From the NCBI GenBank assembly GCA_015501055.1, contig JADNYV010000003.1, positions 496,001-560,000 on the forward strand: DNA of 64,000 nt, given 5' to 3'. The position numbers and the translations under genes were made by a program. The DNA comes from Mucidula mucida. Its lineage: Eukaryota > Basidiomycota > Agaricomycetes > Agaricales > Physalacriaceae. Below, in pieces: positions 11,918 through 24,557 of the stretch. Below the pieces are notes generated by a model. The model did not search any database and was not told the DNA's origin. It worked only from the letters and a program-made list of their open reading frames with translations. Every line of letters begins with the position of its first letter. Position 1 is the first letter of the stretch.

Positions 11918-12415
11918 ACAAATGGAATAAAATTCCTGTGATGGGTTTTTTTTTTCAAACACAGGTCAAATCCCGCGGACGCACTGTTGACGGTACCGGA
12001 ACACACCTGTAAGCAAAGTAAGCACGCCCAGTGCGTCGGTTGGACTTATGAATCAACGCTTTTGAAATTATAATGGGTATTTCGGCGAATCATCACCAAA
12101 GAGGCTCACGTAGTTGTAAGCCTCGAATGCGCAAATCATTGCCTCATCGTTGAATACTTCATGACTGGCGTCGGGATGCTACATGGGGCAGCCGGTCAAT
12201 AACTCGAGATATGATCAACATGGACTCACAATGTCAACAGCTACTAAGAACTCACCGACAATTGTGATTTATGAAAGGGACAATTATTTGGAGTCCGATA
12301 ACACAGGAAACAAGAAGTTCAAAATTCCGCGCGGGTCGAAACCAGCAAACCTGACGCGTTAGAAAACAGATATATTGCACACAACATTGATACAACACGA
12401 AATTTCGAGTTCAGA
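11918..12415. other. Intergenic stretch downstream of Sm-B, no gene seen
   Basis: About 500 bp contains a poly-T run near 11947-11956 and no open frame of interest. The nearest gene end is the stop of Sm-B on minus at 12416, so this probably contains its 3' untranslated region. Nothing else is visible. Confidence 0.4.
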
Positions 12416-13106
12416 CTACTGAGGCGGTTGGAACCTGAACGTGTTCGTTAGCGTTGCTTGGGGAATTGCGCAACGAAATTGTGGCGTACCCGGGAGGAGC
12501 TCCACCGAATCCTGGCGGAGGGAATGGCATACCGGGGGGCATACCGGGCGGTCTGAACCCGGGAGGGGGACCGGCCATACCAGGCGGGAAGCCCATTGGG
12601 GGACGACCCATCCCAGGAGCGCCCACTGGTAAGTCACAAAGTCAGTTTGAAACACGCAAAGTGATTTGTGAAAGACATACTAGGTGGCATCATTCCCATA
12701 CCGCGCCCGGCGGGCATACCGCGTCCAGGTCCGACCGGGAGAGCATTATTTTTATCCTCTTCGACGACGGGAGGTGGGCCCTCTACACTGAGACTGACGA
12801 CCGTCTCTCCTCTGAGAATAACAAGGCCAAGTGTCCGCTTGATCTCCTGCTCCTGCGCTGGGCCCTCGTCACCCTTCTTCTTAGTCCTCACTCTCCGGAA
12901 TTCCTCACAGTCAGCCAGTACGAGATTCATGTGTCGGTCGAACGCGAGCATTTGGCCGGTCAGTGCGCGTCCATCGTTGATCGTAACCTTCAACCGCCAG
13001 TTGATCAGCGACAGCATCTTGCCGCCCTTGGATTTTGGTGGAGGCTGTCAAAATTATTATCAAGTCAGTTTGGCATTCTCGTCCTTTCCTAGTCCCGACG
13101 TACCAT
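12416..13106 (-). CDS. SMB1: Spliceosomal Sm protein B (SNRPB / Smb1)
   Basis: This is a core subunit of the heptameric Sm ring on U1, U2, U4 and U5 snRNAs. Sm motif 1 is visible in WRLKVTINDGRALTGQMLAF followed by DRHMNLVLADCEEF. Sm motif 2 is in RTLGLVILRGETVVSLSVEG. The C-terminal tail is made of PPGM/PPGF-type repeats (GMAGPPPGFRPPGMPPG), as in other SmB proteins. The start codon stands alone in exon 1: ATG at 13104-13106 is followed directly by a 59-nt intron (13045-13103), and exon 2 begins PPPKSKGGKMLSLINW. Without that exon the protein would begin inside the Sm fold. A last intron joins GGAPPG to FQPPQ, with the stop at 12416-12418. Confidence 0.93.
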
Positions 13107-13599
13107 CGTCGTCTAAACGTTTTTTCAACAAGGCCAGATGGGAGATCAATCGCAAAGCCCTCCGAGGAACAAGACCAAACAAAGGGCGGATCTTCCCAAT
13201 TAGTCAATCACCGCCTTGACTCACTCTTTTCGCTCACACTGATATACGCGAACCCGCACGCACATCAAAAGGGTTCATTCACAATCAAGAACCCAAAAAA
13301 ATTTTAATTATCCATCATTAGTGGCCTTCTTTCCATGGGCGCTGTCGTTCACCGTGCTACTCGATGTCTCAATTCAAACATTTCTCGTTCTGTTCCTGGT
13401 TATCGCTTTGTTTCTTGACGGTAACGCACTTGACTGGTCATCCTGATGTCTTTTTCTATCAGCAACTCTCTCGGACCCTCATCTAAAATTGGATTCAGCT
13501 GATATTGGCCCACTCGTGCAGCGCACGCTTTTCTCTTGGTTCCCGCTCCACTTTGACTGCCCTTGAAGCACAAGTGCAGGGATAGATGATCAATGGTTC
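13107..13599. other. Upstream region of Sm-B and intergenic DNA
   Basis: This region of about 490 bp includes the leader and promoter of Sm-B. There is a pyrimidine-rich segment (13320-13580) and an A-rich run near 13292-13300. No gene is supported. Confidence 0.35.
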
Positions 13600-14645
13600 C
13601 TACTTATCCAACGTCTTCTTGATCGACAGCAACGTAGAGCCTTGCTCCGAGAGCCAATGATATCTCGCCCTAGCACCAAAAAATTGTGCTATGATCCTGG
13701 AAAGGCTAACAATCGTTTTGTGTAGTGGTTCCATCTTCTCGAATTCATCGATCTGACCCTCTTGAGTTCCGCAATACTTGGTCGCCAAAGTTAGCCACCA
13801 ATTGCGACATATACGGCCTGCTTCGACAAAACTTCCACCGACTCGCGTCCGATTCCTTGGCCTCCCCCATACATGCGTCAGGGAACTGTCAGGCGCCCCC
13901 CATAACGACTCCGAAGACGTGGGTTGCACAGATGGCCACTCTGGTCCCACACTTCCACCATAAACCCCGTTTGTCAGCCAATGTGGTCAAAATCATCTTC
14001 AGGAAATTTTATTCGAACCGATCATTCGCAGTTCAATTGTGCAAAGGTCCCTCTTCTAAACATCACATGGGTACGTACATCTGGTTAGATTCAACACTTA
14101 ACACTTGCCTGCCAATTTTAGGTGGCTTCCGAGTCGTGTCGTGTGTAACTCACGAGTCCTCGTCGCACCGATGTCCAATACATTGACGATGACTGTAGTG
14201 CTGTTCAGTCTTGAAATTTCGCCGAGCGCAGAGTACAAAGGACGCTCCTCTGCCTTTCTTGAATGAACACATTTCGGGTTCATTAGTACACGAACGTCGG
14301 GCCCCGCATACACCTGGACCACGTCACTCCACCTTTCAGATATGCTCAACTCTTATCGTCATCCTTGAATATACCTCTTTCGCAAAGTCCTATAAGTTCC
14401 CAACGTTTGGATCCACATGACTGCGCAATTAGCCTCTCATTCATGCTCTCCACATCGTGTGGTATACGAACGCCGGCGTGAACGTCAAACAAAATTTTCC
14501 TCTGTCCAATGCTCCATTCGTTTAGGCAACAACGAATCAGGATAGCTAGTTCTGTTCCTGATAAACAATGATGCAATGAATGGACGCCGGAAAACACGTT
14601 ATCACTCTCCCTCGCTTCGAGTATCCACAAAAAACTCTGGACCAT
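13600..14645 (-). other. Unresolved region with several open minus-strand segments; hypothetical gene or relic
   Basis: Three minus-strand open segments lie in succession: 14645-14346 (contains FSGVHSLHHCLSGTELAIL), 14349-14098 (contains GPDVRVLMNPKCVHSRKAEE) and 13950-13600 (contains ICRNWWLTLATKYCGTQEG, ending at 13600). Their composition is reasonably protein-like, but I recognise no domain and cannot join them with confident splice sites. A 153-codon plus-strand frame (13725-14186) overlaps and is no more convincing. It may be a lineage-specific gene, a decayed copy or chance. Confidence 0.2.
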
Positions 14646-15099
14646 GATGTGTAATTCTGATTTCAGCGGACAACTCCCCGCTGCGTCACTCTACGACTGA
14701 AAAGCACCGCAGTGGTGTACAAGCATGAGCTTGAGTAACCTTCTGATCGTTCGTTCTGATCCAACTCAGAAACAATGAGTGCCAGTGCTTGTTGAGCAGG
14801 TGATAGAAGTAGACCAAGAGTCCTTGAGCTTGAACAATGACGAGTATCTATTTGCCTATCTCACTAGCCATAGATACCAGCCGCGTTTATAAAGGTTCTT
14901 TGACGTACTTACACACGCCTACCTGCCAGCACTAAGACCATTGGTACAGGTGAGAGATCACTATTCATATGTCCTTGGAACGTTGCAAAGAAAACGAATA
15001 TTAAGCAGTAAAAAGACAAGCTATGTTACAATTCTGCGTTTCTAGTGTGGCGTTTAGATCAGAGTTGCACGCTTCGTATACTCTGCCCACCTCATTCCA
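14646..15099. other. Intergenic stretch downstream of pyruvate carboxylase
   Basis: About 450 bp before the pyruvate carboxylase stop has no frame of note and no repeat. It presumably carries that gene's 3' untranslated region. Confidence 0.35.
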
Positions 15100-18000
15100 T
15101 CAGTGTACAATCTCGACAGTCAGATCTCCTTGGTTGATAGAGTCGCCTGAAATTCGATGAGACTTGTATTCATTCTTTGACTCGGAGCTTACCTTCTTGA
15201 ACCGCGACACGTTTGACATGTCCGGATACAGGAGCGGTGACAGCAGACTCCATCTGTAACAGGGTCAGACATACGTCGTCGGTTTTTGGTGGCACATATT
15301 ACCTTCATAGCGCTAAGGACTGTATTGCCATTCGTGAGTATTAAATAGCCGATTCATGCAGAGGAACAGCCGTACCACAAACTGGGTCACCCTTTTTGAT
15401 TTCTTGGCCTTCTTTCACCCTCACTTCGACAACAACGCCAGACATTGGTGCACCCACAGAACCAGGGTCGTTGGTGGCCTTCTCCCGCGAAACAGTCTCA
15501 ACTGCAGAATTCTTGTCCTCGACGGAGACAGCACGAACCTAACGTGAAAGGTTTATCGAAGGACAACCATCAGAAAACGCTATGAGCTTACTTCTCCGTT
15601 GACTTCAAACCACACATCCCTCTGGGCACGGCCTTCAACAACCGGTCCCACGGCCATGAGACGAATGATCAAAGTCTTGCCCTTTTCGATTGAAATGTGC
15701 ATCTCTTCACCAACGTCCGGTCGTCCCAAGAAATAACGAGTGGGAATGACACTTGAAATGTATGAGCTACCCAGCGTTGAAGATCGATGACTTGGCGGTG
15801 CTCACCTAAGATCACCATATTTCTCAATGAAAGTTTGATATTCTTCGAAGACCTAACCAGACGTTGAGGGGACCCGGTCGTGAGAAACAGCTGAGAACAG
15901 CTTACTTTGGGGTACATGACATACGACGTAACATCGGAATCCGTGATGTGTTTTCCGAATTTGCTTCGCAGCTCTGCCTTGATCTTCTTGAAGTTGAGAG
16001 GTTCCATCGTCGTGCCAGGTCGCCCGTCAATTCTTGGCTTGTTCCGGATAATTTTAGTCCGTAACGGTTCGGGGAAACCACCGACAGGTTGGCCGAGGTA
16101 GCCTTGGAAGAACTCAACGACAGAAGATGGGAAATCAAGCTGTTCGGCCCGCTCAAGAACGTCCTTCTTGGTGAACGAGTTGGAGGTCATCCATTGCGCA
16201 AAGTCACCGACAACCTTAGACGATGGAGTGACCTAAACACGGTCAGCACGTCTATCACTTTTAGGAAAAGCTGAAGATTTTTAACAGACCTTGATGATAT
16301 TGCCGCACTGTCGATACCGAGAAGTCAATTACTTCCTCCGAGACACAATTCGTTTACTTACCAGGTCATTGGCTTCGATGTATTTCTGTTTGATAACTGG
16401 GGAATCGATGTTGTCATTGTGATAACAACAGTACAAAGATGCACTTACCAGTCCATTGAGTACCAAGGCCGAGTTGAGAGGCTTGGAACTGCCCGGTTCT
16501 AATTAGACACGAACAATGGGGTGGTTTCGATTTCGTACCATGAGGTTAGTGTATTGACCACCAGGCATCTCGTGATCGAACACACTAGAGTCCGATGCTC
16601 GTACGTTTGCTTCAAAGCAACTGTAGAGCATGCGGACTTGACTCCAGTACAAGTTCAACGCTTGGATATCTTCAAATCGGATACCAGTTCCCAAAGACGT
16701 CTGCTCCAGGGCCATACACACGGCGCCCATTGACGGCTGAGATGTCAAACCGGACATGCCTATAGAAGAAAAGAAGTCGGACTGCGGGGTAATGGCAAGA
16801 CCAGGATAACGCACTATCAATAGCGACATCAACAACATCGGCTCCAGCAGCTGCACAGGCAATCATGGAAGCAGCAGCTATACCTGCAGTATCGTGAGAG
16901 TGCACATGAATGGGTAGGTCAGGGTATTTCGCTCTGATGGCACCAATGAGACTGAGGAAGCGTGTCAGCGTCGCCCGTATGATTAGAGTGGTTCCTACAT
17001 CTTCGCCGCTTCGGGCTTCAGTAAGCCGGCCATATCCTTGATACCCAAGACATGGATACCTTCGTTGACCAGCTGATCAACGAAATCCATGTAGTATTGC
17101 AGAGTATATTTAGACTCCTTGGGATTGGCGACGTCCCCGCTGTAGCAAACGGCAGCTTCACAAACACCGCCGGCTTTTTTGGCGGCATCGATACCAAGTT
17201 TCATCTGGAAAAAAGTCAACGGAAGGGACAGCATACTATTGCGTCTGGTCTCACGTTCTCTGTTGAGATCGCACGTTAATACATTGCTTTGAATGAGGCA
17301 CACGACTCACCGAAGTAATTCAGAGAATCAAAAACTCTGAAAATGTCAAGACCGTTCTCGACCGCTTTCTTGGAGAAGTCGTAGATAGCATTGTCGCTAG
17401 ATAATGTCAAAACGAGCAATCCAGACGTATTGAGGAATTCTTACGGATAACTCGTGTAGCCGACACCGTTGGCACCACGAACAAGAGCCTGGAGCGGAAT
17501 ATTCGGAACGAGTTTTCTGAGAGACCTCTGGAGGAAGATGTGAAATTCCGAAGCCAGGAAGTGATGTATCACGCACCAGTCTTTCCCATGGATCCTCGTA
17601 CAAGAATCTCATGGCAACATCGAAAGTCGCACCACCCCAGCATTCCAAACTGTACGCGTTGGCGAGGGCGTAACTAGTCTCCTTCGCGATGTTTTCCATG
17701 TCAATGGTACGCAAGCGAGTGGCCAAGAGCGACTGGTGGGCATCGCGCCAAGTCGTGTCCATAATGAGGGTTCCAGGATACTCTCGAACAGCTTTGGCGA
17801 ACGCTTCAGGACCTTGCTCAACAATGATGTTCCTCCAGCCGACAGTGCACGGAAAAGTGGCATCGAGAGGAGGTCCATTGACTGGGTCTTCACGGTTTTG
17901 GAACTTGGGGATGACAATTTCATCCTTGATACCAGGCTCTCCCTAAGGACTGCATGAGAATAGAACTACTGCAAGCGCCTGCGCGACATACTGTTTGACC

Positions 18001-19967
18001 TTTGATAGAACTACCGTTGACGGCAAGGTCTCCAAGATATGCTAGCAACTTCTGCGCACGATTTTGACTTTGAACGAGTTTAAAGAGATCCGGGGTGTCG
18101 TCAATGAACTGCGCGTGATCAGTACGAGAAAATAACGGACAAGTCTCAAATTACAGTAGTCCACGTTTTTCCGCCAATGAACACGTCGTTAGTCAACAGG
18201 CGGAACAGGAAAGGTATATTCGTCTGAGATACGTGATGTGAGTTTCAAAATATAACTATAATCAAAGTGAACTTACTTTGACGCCACGTATTCTGAACTC
18301 AACAAGCGCGCGCAGCATCTTACGGCGAGCAACTTCATAGGTCGTACCGCTGACTGTACACTTGACCAACAAACTGTCGTAATGGGGCTATCAAAATTAG
18401 AGTTAGTTCAGCCTCGTTCAGTTGAAGCATATGATCTACCGTGATTTGAGCACCCGCGAAGCCAGATGAGGCATCAAGACGAACGCCATTACCGCCGGCA
18501 CTTCTATACACCTCGATTTTACCTGTATCAGGCTGGAAGTTCTGAGAGGCGTCCTCTGTGGTGACACGGCACTGGATTGCGAAACCACGCTTGGTGACCG
18601 CGTCTTGGGTGAGACCAAGTTGGGGTAAAGTCGCGCCGGCAGCTATCTGAATCTGCGCTGCAACGATATCGATTCCGGTTATTTCCTCTATGAAGAAAGT
18701 CAATACATAGATCCGATAAGGGTCCACGAATAGCACGTACCAGTGATAGTATGTTCGACTTGGATACGAGGGTTAATCTCAATGAAATAATGCCTTCCCA
18801 TTTGGTCGACCAAGAACTCCGCAGTTCCAGCATTTCTGTATCCGACGCTCTTGGCCAACTTGATCGCATCGGAAAGAATAGCCTGTCGAACTTCCTCCGG
18901 AAGATGAGTTGCGGGAGCAACTTCCACCACCTTCTGATGACGCCTCTGCACGGAGCAGTCGCGCTCGAAAAGATGGATTGTGTTTCCCTCGGCGTCAGCA
19001 AGAAGCTGGACTTCGATGTGACGCGGTCGCTCCAAAAAGCGCTCGATGAATACCGTTCCATCACCAAAGGCGGCCTTGGCCTCGCTAACAGCACGCTCGA
19101 AAGACGATTTGAAGTCAGATTGTTCGCGAACGACACGCATACCACGTCCACCACCACCCATGGCAGCCTTGATGATGACGGGGAAGCCGTATTCTTTAAT
19201 GAAAGAGTCGCCGTCTGTGTATGAATCGACGGGGCCAGGTGTTCCCGGAACAACAGGGACGCCAACCTTCATAGCTAACATCGAGTCAACGCAAGAAAGA
19301 ATGGCAGAACGTTAGGACACACCGAGCGTCCTGGCTTTCGTCTTGTCGCCCAGACCATCAATGACCTCGGGAGAAGGACCGATGAAGGCAAGCCCTGCTT
19401 GCTCTACCTTCCTCGCAAACTCGGCGTTTTCTGACAGGAATCCATACCTGCGTACGCGAGATCAACACCCGGGGAAAGCGAGGGCTCGAGAAATAGGCGT
19501 ACCCAGGATGAATCATATCAACCCCATGCTCCAGAGCAATCTTGATGATATCATCTTGGGCAAGGTACGCGCCCACAGGCGTCAGTCCTTTGCCAACTTG
19601 GTACGCTTCGTCAGACTAGGGAAACGATGGATGAGCTGTGATTCGACGGCTCGCTGGCAATTGCCGACCTTTTGACGATGCGCCGATAAGCGATCCTCGT
19701 ACGAGTAAATCGCGACTGTGTGCATCGCCAGCTCATGCGCCGTTCGGAAGACGCGGATAGCAATTTCCTGGGGAACAATTAGCGGCGGCATCGACTGGAC
19801 AAGGAACAGCGACTCACACCGCGGTTGGCGACAAGGATCTTGGTGAGAGGACCACCGTGGCCGGCAGCTTTCCTCCTCATCGTCTGGATGGAGTGCACTG
19901 GGGTACCGGGCGCGCTCGGCGACGCAGCAAACATGGCCGCTAACCGTGGGGGGTGCAAGGTGGTCAT
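15100..19967 (-). CDS. PYC: Pyruvate carboxylase
   Basis: This biotin enzyme carboxylates pyruvate to oxaloacetate (EC 6.4.1.1), feeding the TCA cycle and gluconeogenesis. It has about 1,190 residues in many exons. Domains in order: biotin carboxylase, with KILVANRG, the glycine loop [28 protein letters not shown] and [12 protein letters not shown]; carboxyltransferase, with [34 protein letters not shown] and [15 protein letters not shown]; and the biotin carrier domain, with [19 protein letters not shown] and [16 protein letters not shown]. The biotinylated Lys is in AMKM, and a 49-nt intron (15254-15302) falls exactly between that Lys codon and the following Met. The C-terminus is GDLTVEIVH. 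The N-terminus ([16 protein letters not shown]...) is about 45 residues longer than the first biotin carboxylase strand and could affect location; fungal PYC is usually cytosolic. Confidence 0.96.
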
Positions 19968-20364
19968 GGTAAAAGGTCAAGGATGGACGAGCGGACCGGT
20001 CTCGAACGCGTTAGCGGATTGTTAGGGGGATTTTGGCGGCGATGGTGGTGGTTAAGAGGCAAGACGGCTCGACACACAGGACGTGGTATAAGGGTGGAAA
20101 CAGATTGATGCAGGCAATTCGAGCTCTATATATCAATGACTACGCAGAGTAGAGCGTCATTCGCTTTAAACGCGCTATCGTGACGGCTTTAACGCGGCCT
20201 ACCCGCTTCATCTCCACGTAGATTTGACCATAAATGGAGCAAATTATCCTCTATCTCCCTTAAACATCGCAGTCATCCATCCAAATCCAGCCATCCATGT
20301 TCCGAAACCTGCCTTCCAAGATCTACTTCCCCATGGCACGGTCCTCCGACCCTTGTCGCGCCGT
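19968..20364. other. Intergenic region between pyruvate carboxylase and the GDP-mannose transporter
   Basis: About 400 bp holds the upstream region of the minus-strand PYC gene and the 3' end of the transporter. A TATATA run lies near 20128-20135, about 160 bp upstream of the PYC start. A poly-pyrimidine stretch runs from 20245 to 20300. No gene is seen. Confidence 0.4.
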
Positions 20365-21895
20365 TTAGGGCTTGCGATTTGACAGAGGGATAATCGTCTC
20401 CTGTTGTGATCGGGCTTCTGCGTTCTTTTGGTTGTTCTTCGCTACCGCGTACAATACCCCAGCGAAAAAACCGACACCAATCGCTGACACCGACCCCAAA
20501 GTTACTGGGTCTCCGAAGAACAGCATCCCTGACGCAGCAACGGGAAGCTTGTTCAATGCCCCAACCATACTACAAGACAGTAAGAACGACGGACATCAGC
20601 GGACCGGCTAGGGAATAATCACCTATACGTTGTACTGCTTGTTGTTCTGATACACCACGCCGTCGTATAGGAGATACCAACGGCTGCTGCGCCGCTAAAA
20701 ACGATAGTAAACAGTAGTACTTGGCGAGTTTCTTCGGGGCTATCATACAGGGAGATTAGCAACGAACAGTGAAATAGTGATGGTTGGGGGTGCAACATAC
20801 AAGTTTCGCGCCAGGTTCTCCGCGCCCCAATCTTCAGCGATGATGGAAAATAGCGCCAACACCGGAATCCCCAACAGGTTCGAATAAAACATGGAATCCC
20901 AATCCGAGAAGCCTGTTATCTTGATCCTTTTCCTCATCGTGAGGACCTACATCTAACATCAGGCTTAGCATCTCCGTGGATCGAGATCACTGACATAGGC
21001 AGCACTAGTCAAGCAGTTCACCAGCATCCAGAAATAGCCAATATTGAGTTGTTGTACGGCACCAGTCATCGATCTTAGACTATCCAGGCTGACACCTAGC
21101 GAACTTGGAGTGGAATCGCTCAACGTAGCTGCAACGTCCGACCAAGCCGCGATGATAGAGGACACCACCTGGCAGCGAAGATCAGTTACAGTAATATACA
21201 TGGCACGACACGTACCATGAAGATGAACGCGACGAACGTCAATGCAGTCACCCGCCCTCCGAACCATAAGACTTCCCCGTACGCCTACACAGGGAAACGT
21301 AAAAACGCCATCCACGAACAGCGCAGCAGCACTTACAATCAGAATGATTGTCAAATTCTTGAAAATAGTATAGACCGGTATACTGAGATATTGCTATGGC
21401 AGACGGGTCGTTAGATAGAAGACGAAACGTGCACTGCCAAGACGTACAAGACTTTTCGAACCGGTGTAGATCACAAAGACGAGCATGAAGCTAATGGGGA
21501 ACCAAGCCTTCGCATCCTTCCAATCGAAGGCACGAAACGAGATTATGCCCATTTTTTTACGGTCGCCACGCAGGATACGCAGACAATTGACTGCATAGAT
21601 AGCAACAAGAAGTTCATGGAAAATTGCGCGCCTGAGACTACAAACTGCAGAGGCGATAAGAGCAGCGTTCAGAATGCGACATGCGACTGACTTTATTGAC
21701 GAGGGTCATGAGTATTGACGCGAAGCAATAACATGCTATTGGAGGGACTGGTGCACAGGATTTAGTACTCCAGTAAGGGCGCGAAGTGTCGTCTCACACA
21801 CTCGCAGAGGCTTGGACTTTGTTTTCGCTTCCGGAACTAGTGGCTAGGGCACGTCTCATTTCGACGACATCTTTGTCTTCTCTTGAACCAGACAT
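20365..21895 (-). CDS. VRG4: GDP-mannose transporter of the Golgi (Vrg4/GMT)
   Basis: This carrier brings GDP-mannose into the Golgi lumen in exchange for GMP and supplies mannosylation. It has about ten membrane segments. Exon 1 encodes a cytosolic head ([20 protein letters not shown]). Exon 2 starts the first span with [20 protein letters not shown]. Two family signatures for GDP-mannose recognition are visible: a FYNN-like site, here [11 protein letters not shown], and GALNK in [20 protein letters not shown]. The C-terminal tail is hydrophilic ([20 protein letters not shown]). The second Asn of FYNN reads as FYSN here. The start at 21895 was chosen because it gives the usual N-terminal head and joins cleanly to the first membrane span. 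Confidence 0.92.
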
Positions 21896-22397
21896 TTAGT
21901 CAAGTCCTAGGTAGACTGTTTCCCCGATATTCAACGTTCTGAACGCGACACAAGCGAAGAAAGGTGGCAGTCAAGGAACGTTGGTGAAAGTAGAAGGCAA
22001 CTATAATGTGTCCGTGCAAACAAGGCTACACAATGCTTCCGAGAACGCCGAGACCGTTGCGCTTAATCAAGCTACTGCCGAAGACATGAATATTTGATTG
22101 AATGATTCTTCAAGCTTCAAGAGTCTACGATGGATACAAAGTTTAGATCTGTCTAATGTTCTTCAACGGAACTTGGTCATGCTACCCAGGTCATTGGCGC
22201 AAGATGTTAAACTCACCTAGAATAAGGAACACAAGGCGCACACACTAGGAACATCCGTTCAATGGGCGTCACAGGAATCGTACTTAGAAGGTTGCTGGCT
22301 TTGAAAAGTAAGTGGACGACAAACAAACAAAGTCATGAATTGCAGATTCTATTGATCTGCTTCATCTACGGTTCGTGATTTTGGACGTTTGCTCCTT
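21896..22397. other. Intergenic region with no gene seen
   Basis: About 500 bp lies between the start of the GDP-mannose transporter and the stop of the MFS carrier, both on minus. No frame, repeat or RNA gene is recognised. It should contain the transporter promoter. Confidence 0.35.
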
Positions 22398-24115
22398 CTA
22401 TAACGCGCGAGGCAATAAAGACGCGACCACGAGGGACACACCTGTCGTCGCGATGAGCACATAATAAACAAAATATCCCCCCATCAAATTCTCTTTCAAC
22501 GACATCGAAAAGAGCGAGTTGGCAGCGGCTGGCCCAATTGCTCTGAACACGCTGACCGACATTTGACATATCCCATTTGTCGCACCGAGGGATGCGCGGT
22601 TTGGAGACGCAGCAGCAATATATATGAAGATCGCACCTGGAAGCGAGTCGGTACAGGACACGAACAAAGTGCGAGGCGACGTACCATACGATAAGCTGAT
22701 AATGATAGACAGAAAGATTTGAATGGCGAGCACTGTCCATACCATAGGACCTACACCCTGTGTCTTCACAAGATGACTCATGATCGGGTAGCACGCAAAT
22801 ACCGGGAAGGAAGATGCAATACCAACGATGAAGGTGTATCTAGATCCCCACGTATTGTTGATTCGGGCGAAGAAAAATATCTGGAAGAGACCGTTGATAA
22901 TCCCGTAAGCGGACAAGATCTTCCCAATAGTCGGTGGCGGGAGGGCGAGTCCACCGAGCTCAACGGGCGTAGATAAAAAGACTGGCTGGATTGCGCGGAA
23001 AGATATGTCAAGTAAGGAAAGCATCGCATAATTTCCGCCCGCGATGACGACCTTGGGAATCAACAGAGAACGCAATGGAAGAGCCTTTTCCTTGTCGTCT
23101 TCGGGCGCGCCGATTTGGTGGTGCTTTCGGAAGAGGGAGTCCGCTTCAGAAGAGAACGGATGGACGTCGTGTTCCTCGCAGTTTCCTTGAGGTAGAGATA
23201 CGTTACAACCCAAGCAATGGCCGAAAACGTCGCGGGGATAGCACACGGAAGGAAATAAGGATACTCTTTGAGGAATTCCGAATTACCGAACAAGTCTGGG
23301 AACTGCTCGGCAGGTCGTGACAGTGCGCCACCGATGATGGGTCCGAGGACGGCGCCAGTTGACCAAGATATCGGCATATACGCATACGCCTACATGTTGA
23401 TTAACGACTTGAACGATGATCGAACAAGATCAACTCACCTGGGCGATGTTTGTTGAATCAGTCATCTCGGCCATCATACTAAAAGGCGTCAGAGCGAGAT
23501 CCATTTTGCAATCGTTCAGACCACTACCTTTTAATCACGCCAATGTTCCCATCTAAGACGCCATGTTGATCAGCTGCAGATCAAGGCGAGAAAGATGTAC
23601 TTACTCAACGCGCCATTGAGGGCTCGACTCATGACGAGCCCCCAAAAGGTTTTGGATAAACCGAAGCAGTACATGGATAACGATAGGCCACATAGTCCCA
23701 AAAGAATGACGGGTTTGCGTCCAACGCGATCGGACAGACGACTCCAGTGGAGGACGGTGCAAGCTTGCGTCAAGAAGAACAGGGATTGCTGGGAATAGAG
23801 TTTAGGACGTGCATAAGAGCGTGCAGGAACGACATACCATAAGGCCAACATAATAACCGACTTTGGTTTCGTCACCATGAGTCACACCAATATCGCGCAT
23901 GAGCTATACAAGGCGTGAGTTTGTAGTTGGAAAGACGATGAAATGGCGGGGCGTACCTGCGGGGTAAAAGGATAGATGACTTGCGATGTCAAAGGCTCGG
24001 CGAGCTGGAGCACGAGCACGATGAACAATTGGAAGACAGGCAGGGGAGTGCGCTTGGGCTTTGCATGCTGAGGACGCAGCAAAGGACTCTCCTCGTCGAC
24101 CTGGGTGGCAGTCAT
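22398..24115 (-). CDS. Major facilitator superfamily transporter, DHA1/ZIFL-like
   Basis: This is a proton-coupled carrier of unknown substrate with twelve predicted membrane spans. The N-terminal cytosolic segment contains ESPLLRPQ, then TM1 follows (LPVFQLFIVLVLQLAEPLTS). The loop 2-3 signature is clear in WSRLSDRVGRKPVILLG. Further along are YAYMPISWSTGAVLGPIIGG (TM5 signature of the antiporter group) and FLPCAIPATFSAIAWVVTYL. A long cytosolic loop holds LLKRTPSSES, and the last span ends VSLVVASLLPRAL. The PLL head and the motif set resemble fungal DHA1 carriers related to zinc-induced-facilitator-like and YCR023C proteins. There are several short introns. The substrate cannot be told from sequence. 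Confidence 0.85.
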
Positions 24116-24557
24116 GGTTGTAAGAATAAAAAGAGGGGATTGAAGTTATGACCGAAAAGCCCCAGCTATTTCAACGATCTGTAACGGGAACTTGGTAATG
24201 GAAGATTCATTTCGAGTACTGTTACCTAATTGGAAGAATGACTATATGAACTGCCAAAATTTATCATGGGGTATGCGAGCCTTGTGGACCTAGCCTGAAC
24301 CAGCGGGCTTTGTGCTAGTGGCGAGTATCCATCCGGGGCAAGCATTCCGCTGCAGCATCACATGCACAAGTTCGAGCTAGTTCCAGTCGTTTTCCTTCGG
24401 CTACAAAAGCCGACAGCAAGCGGCGAGCGACGCTGACTTGCTCGGCACTGTATTGCACAGCGAGCAACATCATCATCATGGCGGACGCGAAGAATGCATT
24501 GCCGTTTGCGGCATTCGGATGTTCGCGCCGCAGTTTCATTCTTGTCCAGAGACAACC
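24116..24557. other. Divergent intergenic region between the MFS carrier and the PQ-loop gene
   Basis: About 440 bp is shared upstream DNA of two divergent genes, so it probably holds both promoters. CAT/CAG-rich sequence around 24350-24480 produces open frames on both strands that look like shadows. No TATA box is obvious. Confidence 0.4.

Noticed and set aside
13725..14186. 153-codon plus-strand frame
   Set aside because: It overlaps equally long minus-strand frames, has no domain, no Kozak-like start and no splice support.
18528..19265. 245-codon off-frame minus ORF and a 157-codon plus ORF at 18751-19224
   Set aside because: Both lie inside the well-supported biotin carboxylase exon of pyruvate carboxylase in other frames. 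They are shadows.
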